Source: an uncultured Dorea sp. (lineage in GTDB: Bacteria > Bacillota > Clostridia > Lachnospirales > Lachnospiraceae). Taken from it: 64,000 nt of DNA. The notes under the pieces were generated by a model that was given only the letters and a program-made list of their open reading frames with translations, did not search any database and was not told the origin of the DNA. Below, piece by piece: positions 7,462-16,896 of this stretch (the first letter of the stretch is position 1; each line of letters starts with the position of its first letter). The stretch lies in assembly GCA_910584265.1 (NCBI GenBank), contig CAJTZE010000013.1:1-64000 (forward strand). The letters are read 5' to 3'. Made by a program: the position numbers and the translations under genes.

Positions 7462-9831
7462 TCAGCTTATACTTATCGTATCTGCCACTGTCATTTTCTT
7501 AATCTGCCGCGCTGGTCCTATCACCGCAAAAAACACCGAACCAAACATAACCGCAAGGATCAGCAGCAGCTCCCAGACCGGCAGCTCCCAGGCGTCTCCC
7601 CATCTGGAGGTAACCAGCATCTGAAAGAGCAGCCGGTTAACCGGGAGTCCTGCCGCACACCCAATTACGGTTCCGGAAATAATATAAGCCATCGTCTCCC
7701 CGGACACCATGCGGATCAGCTGCCGCACACTCATACCAATCGCGCGCATTGCGCCGTATTCCCGCATCCGTCCGGACACACTCATCCCAATACAATTGAT
7801 GATATTAAAGAATGCAATCAGAGCAATCACAGCCAGGAAACCATACAGGAACACTGCCATAGAATAGCTTGCTCCCTTCGCCTCCTGATTTCCAATCCGT
7901 TTATCCGAAAATGCAATTCCTTCCCCACAGGATTCTTCCATTATTTTCCGGATTTCCTGTACCTTCGCATCGTCAGTTCCCGGACGGAGCTGGACGTCCA
8001 GCACCGCATAATCCTTTTCTCCTGTCAATCTCCGAAATACTTCCTCCGAACAGATTAACATGCCTTTCCTGCTTCCTGTACTGCTGTCTGTCCCAGAATC
8101 ATAGGGAATATCCTCCATCACTCCTGCCACATGAACCTCATACGTTCCGTTTTCTGTCAGCGCCGCAGCATTGCTTCCCATTTTCAGCGTACTGCCCTCC
8201 CGGAACACGGCGAGAATCCCCTTTCCCTCCTGCGCGTCTCTCATATTTCCATCAATCAGGGAATCCTCTGCCCACCGAAACTGCTGCTCATCATAGGAAA
8301 GCACCGTATACTCCCTTTCCGTTCCCGCTTCCTGAAGCGTAATTTCCGCACAGCTTCTTCCATACGCATGCTTTACCTGCGGATACTCCTCCAGCTTTTG
8401 AGCAAGCTCTCTTGGAATCACATTTACAACATCACTGCTGTACACATAAATATCCGGAGCCGAGGGCCTCAGCGGGTTAATCGCGTGATGCATAAAATCG
8501 ATAGCGGTACTGAATGCCAGGAACAGTATAATGCTGAACGCAAAGGAACCCGCCACCAGAAAGAAATTCTTTTTGCCGCCAAAGGCATGGTGAAGCCCCA
8601 GCGCCAGCTCTACCTTAAGAAATCTGGTGTCTGCCGCCCCTTTTGCCGCCTGTATGGTTCCTGCATTTCCGGAAACCGCCGCCAGCGGAGATACCCTGGA
8701 CGCCCGCTTTGCCGGTGTCCTTGCCGCCAGCAGAACCGTAATAAATCCCACTGCAGTTCCAGCCGCCAGCCCTGGGATGCTGACCCCAAACACCGGCATC
8801 CCCTCAAACAATCCCGGACTTAAAAACCGGAGCATTCCGCATAATATCCATACTACAATTGTTCCTGCAAGAATTCCTGCAGGAATCGCTGACCTGCACC
8901 AGCCAAGCGCCTCCCGCCGCACAAACCGGATTACCTGTTTTTTGTCAGCCCCAAGGCAGCGGAGCATTCCAAAAAACTCTGTCCTGCGCGCAACATTGCT
9001 GTTCATACTGGCAGCAATCATAAAAATACCCGCAGTCACCACCAGCGCCGCCAATACTGCCGCCACCAAATAAAAGTGCATCAGATAAGGATCCCGGCTC
9101 TGGAACAATAACGCAAGCACCTTTGCATTCTGCCTCACCTGACTCTGCTCCAGCCCAAGCTGCGTACAGATGTCCGTAATTGTCTTCTGGATATTACAAA
9201 AACGCCGGAATGCAACAAAATAGATTTCCTCCTGTGCCGTCGTTTCCCCGGTATTGAGCGCCTGAAATCCATCCATTGTCAGGAACATCCCAAATGCATC
9301 GTACTCCGCTGTCAGCGCCGTATTTTTTGTTATACCGGTAATCTGGTACTCCTTTCGGATTCCCTCCGGCTCCGTCAAGGTAACCTTATCCCCAACCCGG
9401 ACACCCAGACGTGCCTTTACCGATTCATTGACCACCGCTCCATCTGCTGTTTCAGGAAATGTCCCTTCTATAATCTCCACATCCGGAAACAGCTCCAGCA
9501 GACTTCCGTCAAGACCGCAGATGACCGTCTCTGTGCCTTCAATCCGATATCCGTCTTCCAGATGGTAATTCAATGCTCCGTACCGGGCGGCCTGCTCTAC
9601 CTCAGGACGTGCCTGTATCAATGCCCTCTGCTCCTCATTTACAAGAAATCCTGCATGCCAGCTCCCGTCGCTTTTCACAGCCTGAATGAGCTGAGAGCGC
9701 ATTTCCATATCTGCCATACCGAAAATCACAGTTACCAGAAACACAGCCAGCACAATACACAGTCTGGTCATCCGGCTTTCTTTCCTGTGCTTTTTTGCCG
9801 AAATACGAACCAAATCCAGATAATGCTCCAT
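7462..9831 (-). CDS. FtsX-type ABC transporter permease, 789 residues
   Basis: An integral membrane subunit of an ABC exporter or mechanotransmission complex. There is one N-terminal helix (about 21-42), a large extracytoplasmic domain, three helices at about 253-380 forming the first FtsX domain, a helix near 425-447, a second extracytoplasmic domain, and three helices at about 657-775 forming the second FtsX domain. It follows the ATPase gene by 3 bases and is surely its partner. The RR-HK-ATPase-permease order resembles VncRS/Vex and BceRSAB-like cassettes that respond to antimicrobial peptides. The substrate is unknown. Confidence 0.88.
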   Translation of the reverse strand: MEHYLDLVRISAKKHRKESRMTRLCIVLAVFLVTVIFGMADMEMRSQLIQAVKSDGSWHAGFLVNEEQRALIQARPEVEQAARYGALNYHLEDGYRIEGTETVICGLDGSLLELFPDVEIIEGTFPETADGAVVNESVKARLGVRVGDKVTLTEPEGIRKEYQITGITKNTALTAEYDAFGMFLTMDGFQALNTGETTAQEEIYFVAFRRFCNIQKTITDICTQLGLEQSQVRQNAKVLALLFQSRDPYLMHFYLVAAVLAALVVTAGIFMIAASMNSNVARRTEFFGMLRCLGADKKQVIRFVRREALGWCRSAIPAGILAGTIVVWILCGMLRFLSPGLFEGMPVFGVSIPGLAAGTAVGFITVLLAARTPAKRASRVSPLAAVSGNAGTIQAAKGAADTRFLKVELALGLHHAFGGKKNFFLVAGSFAFSIILFLAFSTAIDFMHHAINPLRPSAPDIYVYSSDVVNVIPRELAQKLEEYPQVKHAYGRSCAEITLQEAGTEREYTVLSYDEQQFRWAEDSLIDGNMRDAQEGKGILAVFREGSTLKMGSNAAALTENGTYEVHVAGVMEDIPYDSGTDSSTGSRKGMLICSEEVFRRLTGEKDYAVLDVQLRPGTDDAKVQEIRKIMEESCGEGIAFSDKRIGNQEAKGASYSMAVFLYGFLAVIALIAFFNIINCIGMSVSGRMREYGAMRAIGMSVRQLIRMVSGETMAYIISGTVIGCAAGLPVNRLLFQMLVTSRWGDAWELPVWELLLILAVMFGSVFFAVIGPARQIKKMTVADTISIS

Positions 9832-9834
9832 ACC

Positions 9835-10512
9835 CTACTCACCTCCCAGCTCGCCAAGAACCCCGTCTGCAACCTGAAACACCCGGTCTGCCTGAGAAGT
9901 TAGATTCATATTGTGGGTAATCATAAGTACCGTCTGCCGGAAATAGCGGGATGCCTTACAGAGCAGATCCATCACATCCTGGCTGCTCTGGGAGTCCAGA
10001 TTTCCTGTAGGCTCGTCGGCCAAAATAAGAGCCGGCCTTGTAATCAGCGCGCGGCCGATCGCCGCCCTCTGCTGCTGACCGCCGGAGAGCTGTCCCGGCA
10101 GATGCTTTCTTCTATTTTCCAGTCCGAGCACCTCCAGAATCTCCTCTACCTTTTCTTTGTCCGGCTTTTTATAATCTAAGAGAAGCGGAAATATAATATT
10201 CTGCTCTACGTCAAGCTCCGGGATCAGATGAAAGGACTGAAAAATAAATCCGATATTCTGTCTCCGGAAAATCGTCCGCTCTGTATCTTCCATTGCAGAC
10301 AAATCCCTGCCATTGATCAGAATCTTCCCCTCATCCGCCGAATCCAGTCCCCCGATACAGTTAAGGAGCGTACTTTTCCCGGAACCGGATGCTCCAACAA
10401 CAGCGCCGAATTCTCCCCGCTCCATAGAAAAGGAAACCTCTTTCAGCGCATCCACCCTCGCTTCACCTGTTCCGTAAGTCTTGCTAAGATTACTTACCTT
10501 TAATAGTTCCAA
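9835..10512 (-). CDS. ABC transporter ATP-binding protein (MacB/LolD type)
   Basis: The ATPase that drives the adjoining FtsX-type permease. Its 225 residues carry all the motifs: Walker A GASGSGKST, Q-loop IFQSFHLIPEL, signature LSGGQQQR, Walker B ALILADEPTGNLDS and an H-loop in MITHN. The start is a TTG at 10512 preceded by AAGGGTG at good spacing. The gap to the kinase gene (about 118 bases) contains repeated CTGTAAG motifs, so the transporter genes may have their own regulated promoter. Confidence 0.92.
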   Translation of the reverse strand: MELLKVSNLSKTYGTGEARVDALKEVSFSMERGEFGAVVGASGSGKSTLLNCIGGLDSADEGKILINGRDLSAMEDTERTIFRRQNIGFIFQSFHLIPELDVEQNIIFPLLLDYKKPDKEKVEEILEVLGLENRRKHLPGQLSGGQQQRAAIGRALITRPALILADEPTGNLDSQSSQDVMDLLCKASRYFRQTVLMITHNMNLTSQADRVFQVADGVLGELGGE

Positions 10513-10533
10513 TTACAACACCCTTTCTTTTCA

Positions 10534-10636
10534 TTACTGCTTACAGTAACTTTCTTTCCCTCCCCGGCAAAGCCCGGAGGATGATAGAAAAAGCGTATCA
10601 TACACACCTTACAGCCGCATGAATGCCAGCTTACAG
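10534..10636 (-). promoter_or_regulatory. Candidate response-regulator sites (three CTGTAAG boxes)
   Basis: On the minus strand CTGTAAG occurs three times before the ABC genes, at 10636-10630, 10614-10608 and 10546-10540. The first two are 22 bases apart, about two helical turns, as OmpR-type regulators often prefer. The third sits inside a palindrome TTACTG-CTTA-CAGTAA (10534-10549). The first overlaps the kinase stop codon. A -10-like TATGAT lies near 10600. This is inference from pattern only. Confidence 0.4.
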
Positions 10637-11860
10637 TTTATTAAGGAACGAGATCCAGAAAGCCGTTCCCTCTCCGGGGCTGCTTGTTACAGACAGCATT
10701 CCTCCCTGCCCTTCCACGATCGCCTTTGCCAGAGGAAGGCCAAGCCCGGCTCCCTGTCTGTCCTCAGAGCCTCCGCTTCGGTAAAACCGCTTGAAAATAT
10801 GATGGATATCCTCCGGCGCAATTCCTCTCCCATTATCCTCTACAGTCAGACGCAGCATTGCAGGCGAGCATTTCCATGAAATCCGGATGATTCCGCCTGT
10901 ATCTGTGTGATCCAGAGCGTTTTTCACAAGATTTGCCACAGCTTCTCTTGTCCAGTCCAAATCGCAGAAAATCATTTCCTCCGGATCCCCCTCCAGCAGA
11001 ATCTGTTTTCCTTCCCGCCCTGCACGCTCCAAAAGCTCTCCCGCCGCCTGCGATGCAAGCTCCGATACATAATCCTTCCGTTTCTCAAAAGCAATATTCC
11101 CTGCATCCAGACGCGCCATCTTAAGCAGCGACTGAATCAGCTGTTCCATCCGCTCCAGAGACTGTACCGATTTCTGTGTAAAAGCTTTTACCGTCTCTGC
11201 CTGTCCTGACTCCTCTGACAGGATTTCCATATACATCTCCAGAGCCGCAAGGGGTGTTTTTAATTGATGTGAAATATCCGAAATCATACTCTTAAGAAAA
11301 TCCTTTCCCCTGCGCTCCGCGTCGCTCCTTGCCTGCAAGGATAAAGCAAGCTGCTCCACACTCCCAAACAGATGATAGACTGCTCCTGTTTTCTCTCCCG
11401 GCAGATGCGCTTCAAATTCTCCAGCCGTATACCCGGATACAATTCTTTCTACATGCTCATAAAGTATTTCCCTCTTCTGCAGGAAAAATCCTGCCCCCGT
11501 CATCAAAACCGCGGCAAAAAGAACAGCCCCCAAAACCAGTAACATAACCAAAGGAACAGATGCCTGGCTGGCAAGAAACAGCAGATACCCTGTAGATTCT
11601 TTTGTATGCCCGATCTGCGATAACAGCTCCTCTCCTTCCTCAGTCACTTCCGTACAGCCCCATGCCGCCGCTGCCACTGACGGCGGAACATCCTCCTTAA
11701 GCAGGTAAGAAACCGCCCTCTTTTCATGCTCCACAAGCGCCTCCCGGATTCCCCTTATCTGAAGAAAACCGGTGCCTGCCAGAATCCCTGCCTGCAATAT
11801 ACACACAAACGCCAGAAAGCAATAAAACCTACGCGCTTCCTTCTCATATAAAAATCTCAA
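10631..11860 (-). CDS. Sensor histidine kinase
   Basis: A membrane sensor that phosphorylates the regulator encoded just upstream. There are two transmembrane helices (one near the N-terminus, one about 100 residues later) around a short extracellular loop, then a HAMP-like linker. The H-box is DISHQLKTPLAAL, the N-box LVKNALDHT, and the G boxes are VEDNGRGI and GAGLGLPLAKAIVEGQGG. The ribosome site AAGGAG lies inside the last codons of the regulator gene. I favour a TTG start at 11860, about 8 bases beyond it; the GTG at 11878 would come before that site. Coupled translation with the regulator is likely. Confidence 0.88.
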   Translation of the reverse strand: MRFLYEKEARRFYCFLAFVCILQAGILAGTGFLQIRGIREALVEHEKRAVSYLLKEDVPPSVAAAAWGCTEVTEEGEELLSQIGHTKESTGYLLFLASQASVPLVMLLVLGAVLFAAVLMTGAGFFLQKREILYEHVERIVSGYTAGEFEAHLPGEKTGAVYHLFGSVEQLALSLQARSDAERRGKDFLKSMISDISHQLKTPLAALEMYMEILSEESGQAETVKAFTQKSVQSLERMEQLIQSLLKMARLDAGNIAFEKRKDYVSELASQAAGELLERAGREGKQILLEGDPEEMIFCDLDWTREAVANLVKNALDHTDTGGIIRISWKCSPAMLRLTVEDNGRGIAPEDIHHIFKRFYRSGGSEDRQGAGLGLPLAKAIVEGQGGMLSVTSSPGEGTAFWISFLNKL

Positions 11861-11865
11861 GCCTC

Positions 11866-12552
11866 TCACTCCTTCCACCGGTATCCAAAGCCCCGGACTG
11901 TCTGCAAATGCTCCGGCTGGGAGGGATCCTTTTCCAGCTTCTCCCGCAGGCGGCGTACATACACCGACAGGGTATTATCATCTACATAATTTCCCGCTCC
12001 ATCCCACAGCTTATCCAATATTACTCCTCGGGTGAGAACCCTCCCGCTATTTTTTAAAAAGAGGCAGAGGAGCCTGTATTCCACTCCTGTAAGCTCCACC
12101 GGCACATCTCCTAAAGAGGCTCTCCCTTCCGTAAGATCCACCTTGATTTCTCCAGAACACAGCATTCCATCCTGACTGTCCAGACTTCTGCTGCGCCTAA
12201 GCAGAGCCCGGATACGGGAGCACAGCTCCCCCAGCTTAAAAGGCTTCGTAATATAATCATCCCCGCCGCCATCCAGCCCCCGGATAATACTGGTTTCCTC
12301 ATCCGATGCCGTAAGGAAAATGATTGGAACCGGATTCCCGGACGCTCTGATACTTTCGCAAAGTGCAAATCCATTTCCGTCCGGCAGCGTCACATCCAAA
12401 AGAAGCAGAGCAAAACTATCTGCATCTGCCAACAGTTCCTCTGCTTCCCGAATCGTTCCCGCTGTTTCAATTTCAAATCCCTGCTTCCTCAAAGACCAGG
12501 TCAGCCCGTCTATCAAACTGATATCATCCTCCAGAAGCAACAGCTTCTTCAT
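11866..12552 (-). CDS. OmpR-type response regulator
   Basis: A 228-residue regulator with an N-terminal receiver (acidic pair in LLEDD, phosphoacceptor in LLLDVTLPDGNG, conserved T in FLTA, K in YITKPF) and a C-terminal winged helix (VEYRLLCLFLKNSGRVLTR and YVRRLREKLE). The start at 12552 follows GGAGGCGG. It is the first gene of the four-gene cassette and probably activates the ABC genes. CTTAC/GTAAG sites occur near both its own promoter and that of the transporter. Confidence 0.92.
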   Translation of the reverse strand: MKKLLLLEDDISLIDGLTWSLRKQGFEIETAGTIREAEELLADADSFALLLLDVTLPDGNGFALCESIRASGNPVPIIFLTASDEETSIIRGLDGGGDDYITKPFKLGELCSRIRALLRRSRSLDSQDGMLCSGEIKVDLTEGRASLGDVPVELTGVEYRLLCLFLKNSGRVLTRGVILDKLWDGAGNYVDDNTLSVYVRRLREKLEKDPSQPEHLQTVRGFGYRWKE

Positions 12553-12586
12553 ATCCACCGCCTCCATACATTCTACGAATAGTACC

Positions 12587-12638
12587 AGTATATCACAAAA
12601 AAGCTTTTTGTACCGCTTCCTTACTAAATTGTAAGAAA
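12587..12638 (-). promoter_or_regulatory. Candidate promoter and operator of the regulator gene
   Basis: On the minus strand a -10-like TATACT (12592-12587) is preceded by a poor -35 (GGTACA). Directly upstream is an inverted repeat TTCCTTAC-N6-GTAAGAAA (12617-12638, 7 of 8 bases paired). A weak -35 next to a binding site fits activation, perhaps autoregulation. Confidence 0.4.
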
Positions 12639-12732
12639 CTCCGCTCTTCAAAAGGCCATCTGCTCCTCTCCCATTTTGGCACTGCACAGCCTGACCCATT
12701 AATGCCTCCTTCCACTTACAATTCTATGTTTC

Positions 12733-13434
12733 TCAGGACTCCGGCACATTTTTCATGGAAAGCCTGATATTTTCCTGAAAAGCATCCCATGCCTTCTCAT
12801 TCTCCACAAAATACTTGGGGCAGTTCTTCCCTGTTACATCATAGTGACGGATCACGTCTGTTTCATTCAGTCCGAATTTCAAGCACAGCCATGCGCAGAG
12901 CTGCACCATAGAGCGGTACGTTTCATCCGTAAATTCCCCGGTCTCATCTGGGTGGCAGCACTCTATGGATATGGTATCGCTATTGCGGGAATTAGAGGCA
13001 TAGGCTACCTCCCAGGTAGGAATGCACTGCACGATCTCACCCTCTATCCCAATCACAAAATTACTGCTGACCTGATTCTCATGGTTATCTTTCAAGCTCT
13101 CAAAATAATCCCGGTTATTCATGGCTGTCGCCCCGGGATTCGCCGTATAATGGACTACGATTCCCGTAATCTCATCCGTCTTTATCCCAGGTCTGGAATA
13201 AGGATTAATAGTTAAAAGCTGAACATCAATTTCTGGTTTTACCGGATCAATATGCGCTCCAATCCGCTCCCTGTATTTTCCCGCAAATATATCGGAGTTT
13301 ACGATTTTCAGCACCCCAAACACAAGAACAGCCACAATAAGGCAGATCAATCCAATAATCACATGTTGCTGCATCTGCTCCTGGTGCCGGCGGGACTCTC
13401 TTCTTCGGTTCGTGTTTCTTCTCTGTGATTCCAT
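12733..13434 (-). CDS. N-acetylmuramoyl-L-alanine amidase (amidase_2/PGRP fold), membrane-anchored
   Basis: A 233-residue peptidoglycan amidase. After a very basic N-terminus (RRNTNRRRESRRHQ) there is one transmembrane helix (VIIGLICLIVAVLVFGVL), so the enzyme is anchored with its catalytic domain outside. Zinc ligands typical of amidase_2 are visible: H in VVHYTANPG, H in IRHYDVTGK and C in NCPKYF; E in SIECCHPDE may also take part. The start at 13434 follows GGAGA; an upstream ATG at 13488 has no site and would span a hairpin. Likely roles are wall turnover or sporulation/germination. Confidence 0.87.
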   Translation of the reverse strand: MESQRRNTNRRRESRRHQEQMQQHVIIGLICLIVAVLVFGVLKIVNSDIFAGKYRERIGAHIDPVKPEIDVQLLTINPYSRPGIKTDEITGIVVHYTANPGATAMNNRDYFESLKDNHENQVSSNFVIGIEGEIVQCIPTWEVAYASNSRNSDTISIECCHPDETGEFTDETYRSMVQLCAWLCLKFGLNETDVIRHYDVTGKNCPKYFVENEKAWDAFQENIRLSMKNVPES

Positions 13435-13458
13435 ACATTTCTCCTGCGTAATAGTAGA

Positions 13459-13482
13459 GAGCCTGTACCTCTGCACAGGCTC
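13459..13482. repeat. 8-bp hairpin in the amidase leader
   Basis: GAGCCTGT (13459-13466) pairs with ACAGGCTC (13475-13482). It lies 25-50 bases before the amidase start codon. Its role is unknown; there is no T-run on the minus strand to make it a terminator. Confidence 0.5.
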
Positions 13483-13546
13483 CTCCATGCAATATCATCA
13501 TAGCATACCCTGACGGAAGTTTTATGAATATCTGCTTAGGGTTTTC

Positions 13547-14578
13547 TTATGGAAATATAAATTTGTATGCCGTCGCAGTTTCCCATACCTCTCCCTTTTT
13601 AAGGACAGGGCTTGGGAAATTCTCATGATGGACTGCATCCGGGAATCCCTGCGTCTCAAAGCATATGCCGTCCCTCTTCTGGTAAACTGCGCCCTGCTTT
13701 CCCTGCTCGTTATTCAGAAAATTACCGGCATAGATCTGTACACCCGGACGGTCTGTATACACCTCCATGGTAATTCCGCTTTCCGCCGCCGCCAGCTCTG
13801 CCGCCTTCCGGTATCCTGCACCGTTTACTACCCAGTTATGGTCATAACCCTTTCCAAAAATCAGCGCCTCATAATCCATATCGATATCTCTTCCCACCGG
13901 CTTTCTTTCACGGAAATCCATTGGTGTCCCTTCTACCGGGACAATCTCTCCTGTCGGAATGGAATCGCAGTCTGTTCTGGTGTATGTATCTGCATCCACC
14001 CATACCTCATGGGACAGAATATCGCCCGAATCATGGCCGTTCAGATTAAAATAGGCGTGATTTGTCATATTACAGATGGTATCCTCCAAAGACTCCGCCC
14101 GGTATGATATCCTAACCTCATTCTCAGAATTCAGTGTATAGGTCACACAGATACTCATAGCGCCGGGAAATCCCTGATCTCCATCCGGACTTTCCAGTGC
14201 AAATACCACATGGGAATCATCCTCCTCCAATACCTTCCAGAGTCTCTTATGGAAGAAATCAGGTCCGCTGTGAAGATTATTATCTCCCTGATTCCTGCAT
14301 AAATGATAGGTTTTTCCATTCAATGTAAATTCTGCGCCGCCGATACGGTTCGCACTGCGCCCTACAACTGCACCGATAGACTCACCGCCTGCTTCATATC
14401 CCGCAGCCGTATCATATCCTAACAGTACGTCTCTCTTTGCACCGTCCTTTCCCGGAATACATGCTGATACCCAGGATGCACCGTAATTACTGACTGCAAT
14501 CTCCACGCCGTTTCCATTCGTAAGCAGATACAGTTCCGCCTTCTCTCCATTTTTCAATACTCCAAAATCCTTCTTCAT
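13547..14578 (-). CDS. galM: Aldose 1-epimerase (galactose mutarotase)
   Basis: It interconverts the alpha and beta anomers of glucose and galactose, the first step of the Leloir pathway. The 343-residue length is normal. Motifs include the substrate-contact regions GRSANRIGGAEF and NLHSGPDFFHKRLW, and NMTNHAYFNLNGH with the catalytic histidine. A glutamate in ICFETQGFPD near the end fits the general base. The start follows AGAGGAGAATAGCG. No other gal genes are nearby; the gene is flanked by the guaB terminator and the amidase gene. Confidence 0.9.
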   Translation of the reverse strand: MKKDFGVLKNGEKAELYLLTNGNGVEIAVSNYGASWVSACIPGKDGAKRDVLLGYDTAAGYEAGGESIGAVVGRSANRIGGAEFTLNGKTYHLCRNQGDNNLHSGPDFFHKRLWKVLEEDDSHVVFALESPDGDQGFPGAMSICVTYTLNSENEVRISYRAESLEDTICNMTNHAYFNLNGHDSGDILSHEVWVDADTYTRTDCDSIPTGEIVPVEGTPMDFRERKPVGRDIDMDYEALIFGKGYDHNWVVNGAGYRKAAELAAAESGITMEVYTDRPGVQIYAGNFLNNEQGKQGAVYQKRDGICFETQGFPDAVHHENFPSPVLKKGEVWETATAYKFIFP

Positions 14579-14662
14579 CGCTATTCTCCTCTTCTTACTA
14601 TCTCAATAGTCCGCCGCCTGCACCAGACGGAACCTTCATTTCCCATATTTCTATTATAGCAC

Positions 14663-14692
14663 AAAAACAGCGGCAAGAGAATCTCCTGCCGC
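14663..14692 (-). terminator. Rho-independent terminator of guaB
   Basis: On the minus strand GCGGCAGGAG pairs with CTCTTGCCGC (one G-U pair) around a 3-base loop and is followed by TGTTTTTGT. It lies 50 bases past the guaB stop codon. A -10-like TATAAT (14658-14653) directly after it may serve galM. Confidence 0.85.
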
Positions 14693-14744
14693 CGCTGCTT
14701 TTTCATTTATCTGCTGTTACTGCCTGCTTCATCCACAGCAGCAT

Positions 14745-16199
14745 CTAACCATCTACACTGTAATTCGGCGCCTCTTTCGTGATATGGATATCATGCGGAT
14801 GGCTCTCTTTGAGCGAAGCTGCAGATATCTTGATAAACCTGCCGTTTTTCTTCAACGCTTCAATATTCTCTGCTCCGCAGTAACCCATACCGGAACGGAT
14901 ACCTCCAAGCAGCTGGAATACCGTATCCTCCACCGTTCCCTTATATGCAACGCGTCCTTCTACGCCTTCCGGAACCAGCTTCTTGGCATCCGACTGGAAG
15001 TAGCGGTCCTTACTGCCATTCTCCATAGCTGCAATAGAACCCATGCCTCGGTATACCTTATATTTTCTTCCCTGATACAATTCAAAGGTTCCCGGACTCT
15101 CATCACATCCGGCAAAGATACTTCCCATCATACATACATTTGCCCCTGCGGCAATCGCCTTTGTCATATCACCAGAGAACTTGATACCGCCGTCAGCGAT
15201 AATCGGAATGCCATACTTGTCCGCCGCCTCATAGCAGTTCATAATTGCTGTAATCTGCGGCACTCCGATGCCTGCAACAATACGGGTGGTACAGATAGAG
15301 CCCGGTCCGATACCGACCTTCACTGCATCCACACCGGCCTTGATCAGCGCTTCTGCCGCCTCTCCGGTTGCCACATTGCCTGCGATCACTTGCAGATCAG
15401 GGAACTTTGACTTCACCATATCTACGGTGCGGATTACATTCGCCGAATGGCCGTGGGCGGAATCCATAACAACCACATCAACCTTTGCATCCACAAGCTC
15501 CTTCGCCCGTTCCAGACAATTTGCAGTAATACCGATCGCGGCTCCGCACAGCAGGCGCCCCTGACAATCCTTTGCAGAATCCGGATACTTGATCTGCTTC
15601 TCAATGTCCTTGATTGTGATGAGTCCCTTCAGATTCATATTTGCATCTACGATAGGAAGCTTCTCCTTTCTCGCCTTGGCAAGGATCATCTTCGCTTCCT
15701 CTAGTGTAATGCCTTCCCTTGCTGTAATCAGTCCTTCAGAAGTCATGGACTCTTTAATTTTCTTAGAGAAATCTTCCTCGAATTTCAAATCACGGTTCGT
15801 AATTATACCGACTAATTTACCGTTCTCTGTAACAGGAACTCCGGAAATACGGAACTTACCCATCAAATCATTAGCATCTGCCAGAGTATGCTCCGGTGAA
15901 AGATAGAACGGGTCTGTAATGACGCCATTCTCAGAACGCTTAACCTTATCTACTTCTTCTGCCTGCTCTTCAATCGGCATATTCTTATGAATGATACCGA
16001 TTCCGCCCTGACGGGCCATCGCAATCGCCATACGATGTTCAGTAACCGTATCCATGCTCGCGCTCATCATTGGAATGTTCAACCGAATCTTCTTAGTCAG
16101 GTATGTGGACAAATCCACCTGATTTGGAATTACCTCTGAGTATCCGGGCACCAGCAGAACATCATCAAATGTAATTCCTTCTCCAATAATTGTTCCCAT
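14745..16199 (-). CDS. guaB: Inosine-5'-monophosphate dehydrogenase
   Basis: It oxidises IMP to XMP, the committed step of guanine nucleotide synthesis. The protein has 484 residues. A TIM-barrel N-terminal part (GITFDDVLLVPGYSEV) is interrupted by two CBS domains (about 95-205). The catalytic loop is GPGSICTTRIVAGIGVPQ with the active cysteine, followed by IADGGIKFSGD and MGSIFAGCDESPG, and the mobile flap contains an R-Y motif (KDRYFQ). All key residues are present. It is monocistronic, with its own terminator downstream. Confidence 0.96.
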   Translation of the reverse strand: MGTIIGEGITFDDVLLVPGYSEVIPNQVDLSTYLTKKIRLNIPMMSASMDTVTEHRMAIAMARQGGIGIIHKNMPIEEQAEEVDKVKRSENGVITDPFYLSPEHTLADANDLMGKFRISGVPVTENGKLVGIITNRDLKFEEDFSKKIKESMTSEGLITAREGITLEEAKMILAKARKEKLPIVDANMNLKGLITIKDIEKQIKYPDSAKDCQGRLLCGAAIGITANCLERAKELVDAKVDVVVMDSAHGHSANVIRTVDMVKSKFPDLQVIAGNVATGEAAEALIKAGVDAVKVGIGPGSICTTRIVAGIGVPQITAIMNCYEAADKYGIPIIADGGIKFSGDMTKAIAAGANVCMMGSIFAGCDESPGTFELYQGRKYKVYRGMGSIAAMENGSKDRYFQSDAKKLVPEGVEGRVAYKGTVEDTVFQLLGGIRSGMGYCGAENIEALKKNGRFIKISAASLKESHPHDIHITKEAPNYSVDG

Positions 16200-16275
16200 G
16201 ATTAATCCTCTCTTTCTCTCTATGTATTAACAGCTATCATACAAAATCTGCCCTTCACTTGTCAACCTCTTTTTA

Positions 16276-16767
16276 TTATTTTCTGATAACTTTTCTCGGC
16301 GCCTGCATCCAGATCCCCTCCACCATACGCTCGTCCGGCTCAAAGAGCACCTTCTTTTTCACACCTGACTCAACAAAAACCATCTCATAAACATCTGCAT
16401 CTCCAAATCCGCCTGTGAAATCATACACTCTTGCATCACCAAAGGAATTCAGCTGCGAATTCCCGGAAGGCGCAAGCAGCTCCATATCCTTTATATTCGC
16501 CGCAAATACATTCTTGCGCCGCTCTTTGTGCATAATTTTGTCAATATCAATATCTCCATTAATATACTGATACTCATACTCCACATCCAGCGAACGGAAT
16601 ATAAATATATCCAATCCTATCATCAGAAAAATCAAAAAAATACCAAATGGTATCACAAACAAAGAAAAAACCGCAATCACTGTCAGCGCTGCCATCAGGC
16701 ACTTGATCATGATATCCTTCCCTGTAGTTTTCTTCCTTACCAGCTTCTCCGCATAAAAATCTCCCAT
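16276..16767 (-). CDS. DUF6106-like membrane protein
   Basis: A 163-residue protein with the start MGDFYAEKLVRKKTTGKD, then two close hydrophobic helices (CLMAALTVIAVFSLFVI and FGIFLIFLMIGLDIFIF), and a hydrophilic C-terminal domain containing YQYINGDIDIDKIMHKERRK. The layout and the N-terminal signature match what I recall of DUF6106 from Lachnospiraceae. The function is unknown. It lies between guaB and the groESL terminator, with a sensible ribosome site (TTAAGGAGG). Confidence 0.7.
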   Translation of the reverse strand: MGDFYAEKLVRKKTTGKDIMIKCLMAALTVIAVFSLFVIPFGIFLIFLMIGLDIFIFRSLDVEYEYQYINGDIDIDKIMHKERRKNVFAANIKDMELLAPSGNSQLNSFGDARVYDFTGGFGDADVYEMVFVESGVKKKVLFEPDERMVEGIWMQAPRKVIRK

Positions 16768-16842
16768 ATATAAATCCTCCTTAAGTTATTTTATGGTCAT
16801 TTCTATAATGCCTCAGCATCTTTTATTCATTTTAACACTTAT

Positions 16843-16878
16843 AACACAAAAAGAGAACTCCCAATCTGAGAGTTCTCT
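16843..16878 (-). terminator. Rho-independent terminator of groESL
   Basis: AGAGAACTC (16852-16860) pairs perfectly with GAGTTCTCT (16870-16878). On the minus strand the stem is followed by TTTTTGTGTT. It starts about 20 bases beyond the groEL stop codon. Confidence 0.9.
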
Positions 16879-16896
16879 GAAATATAACAATATATC

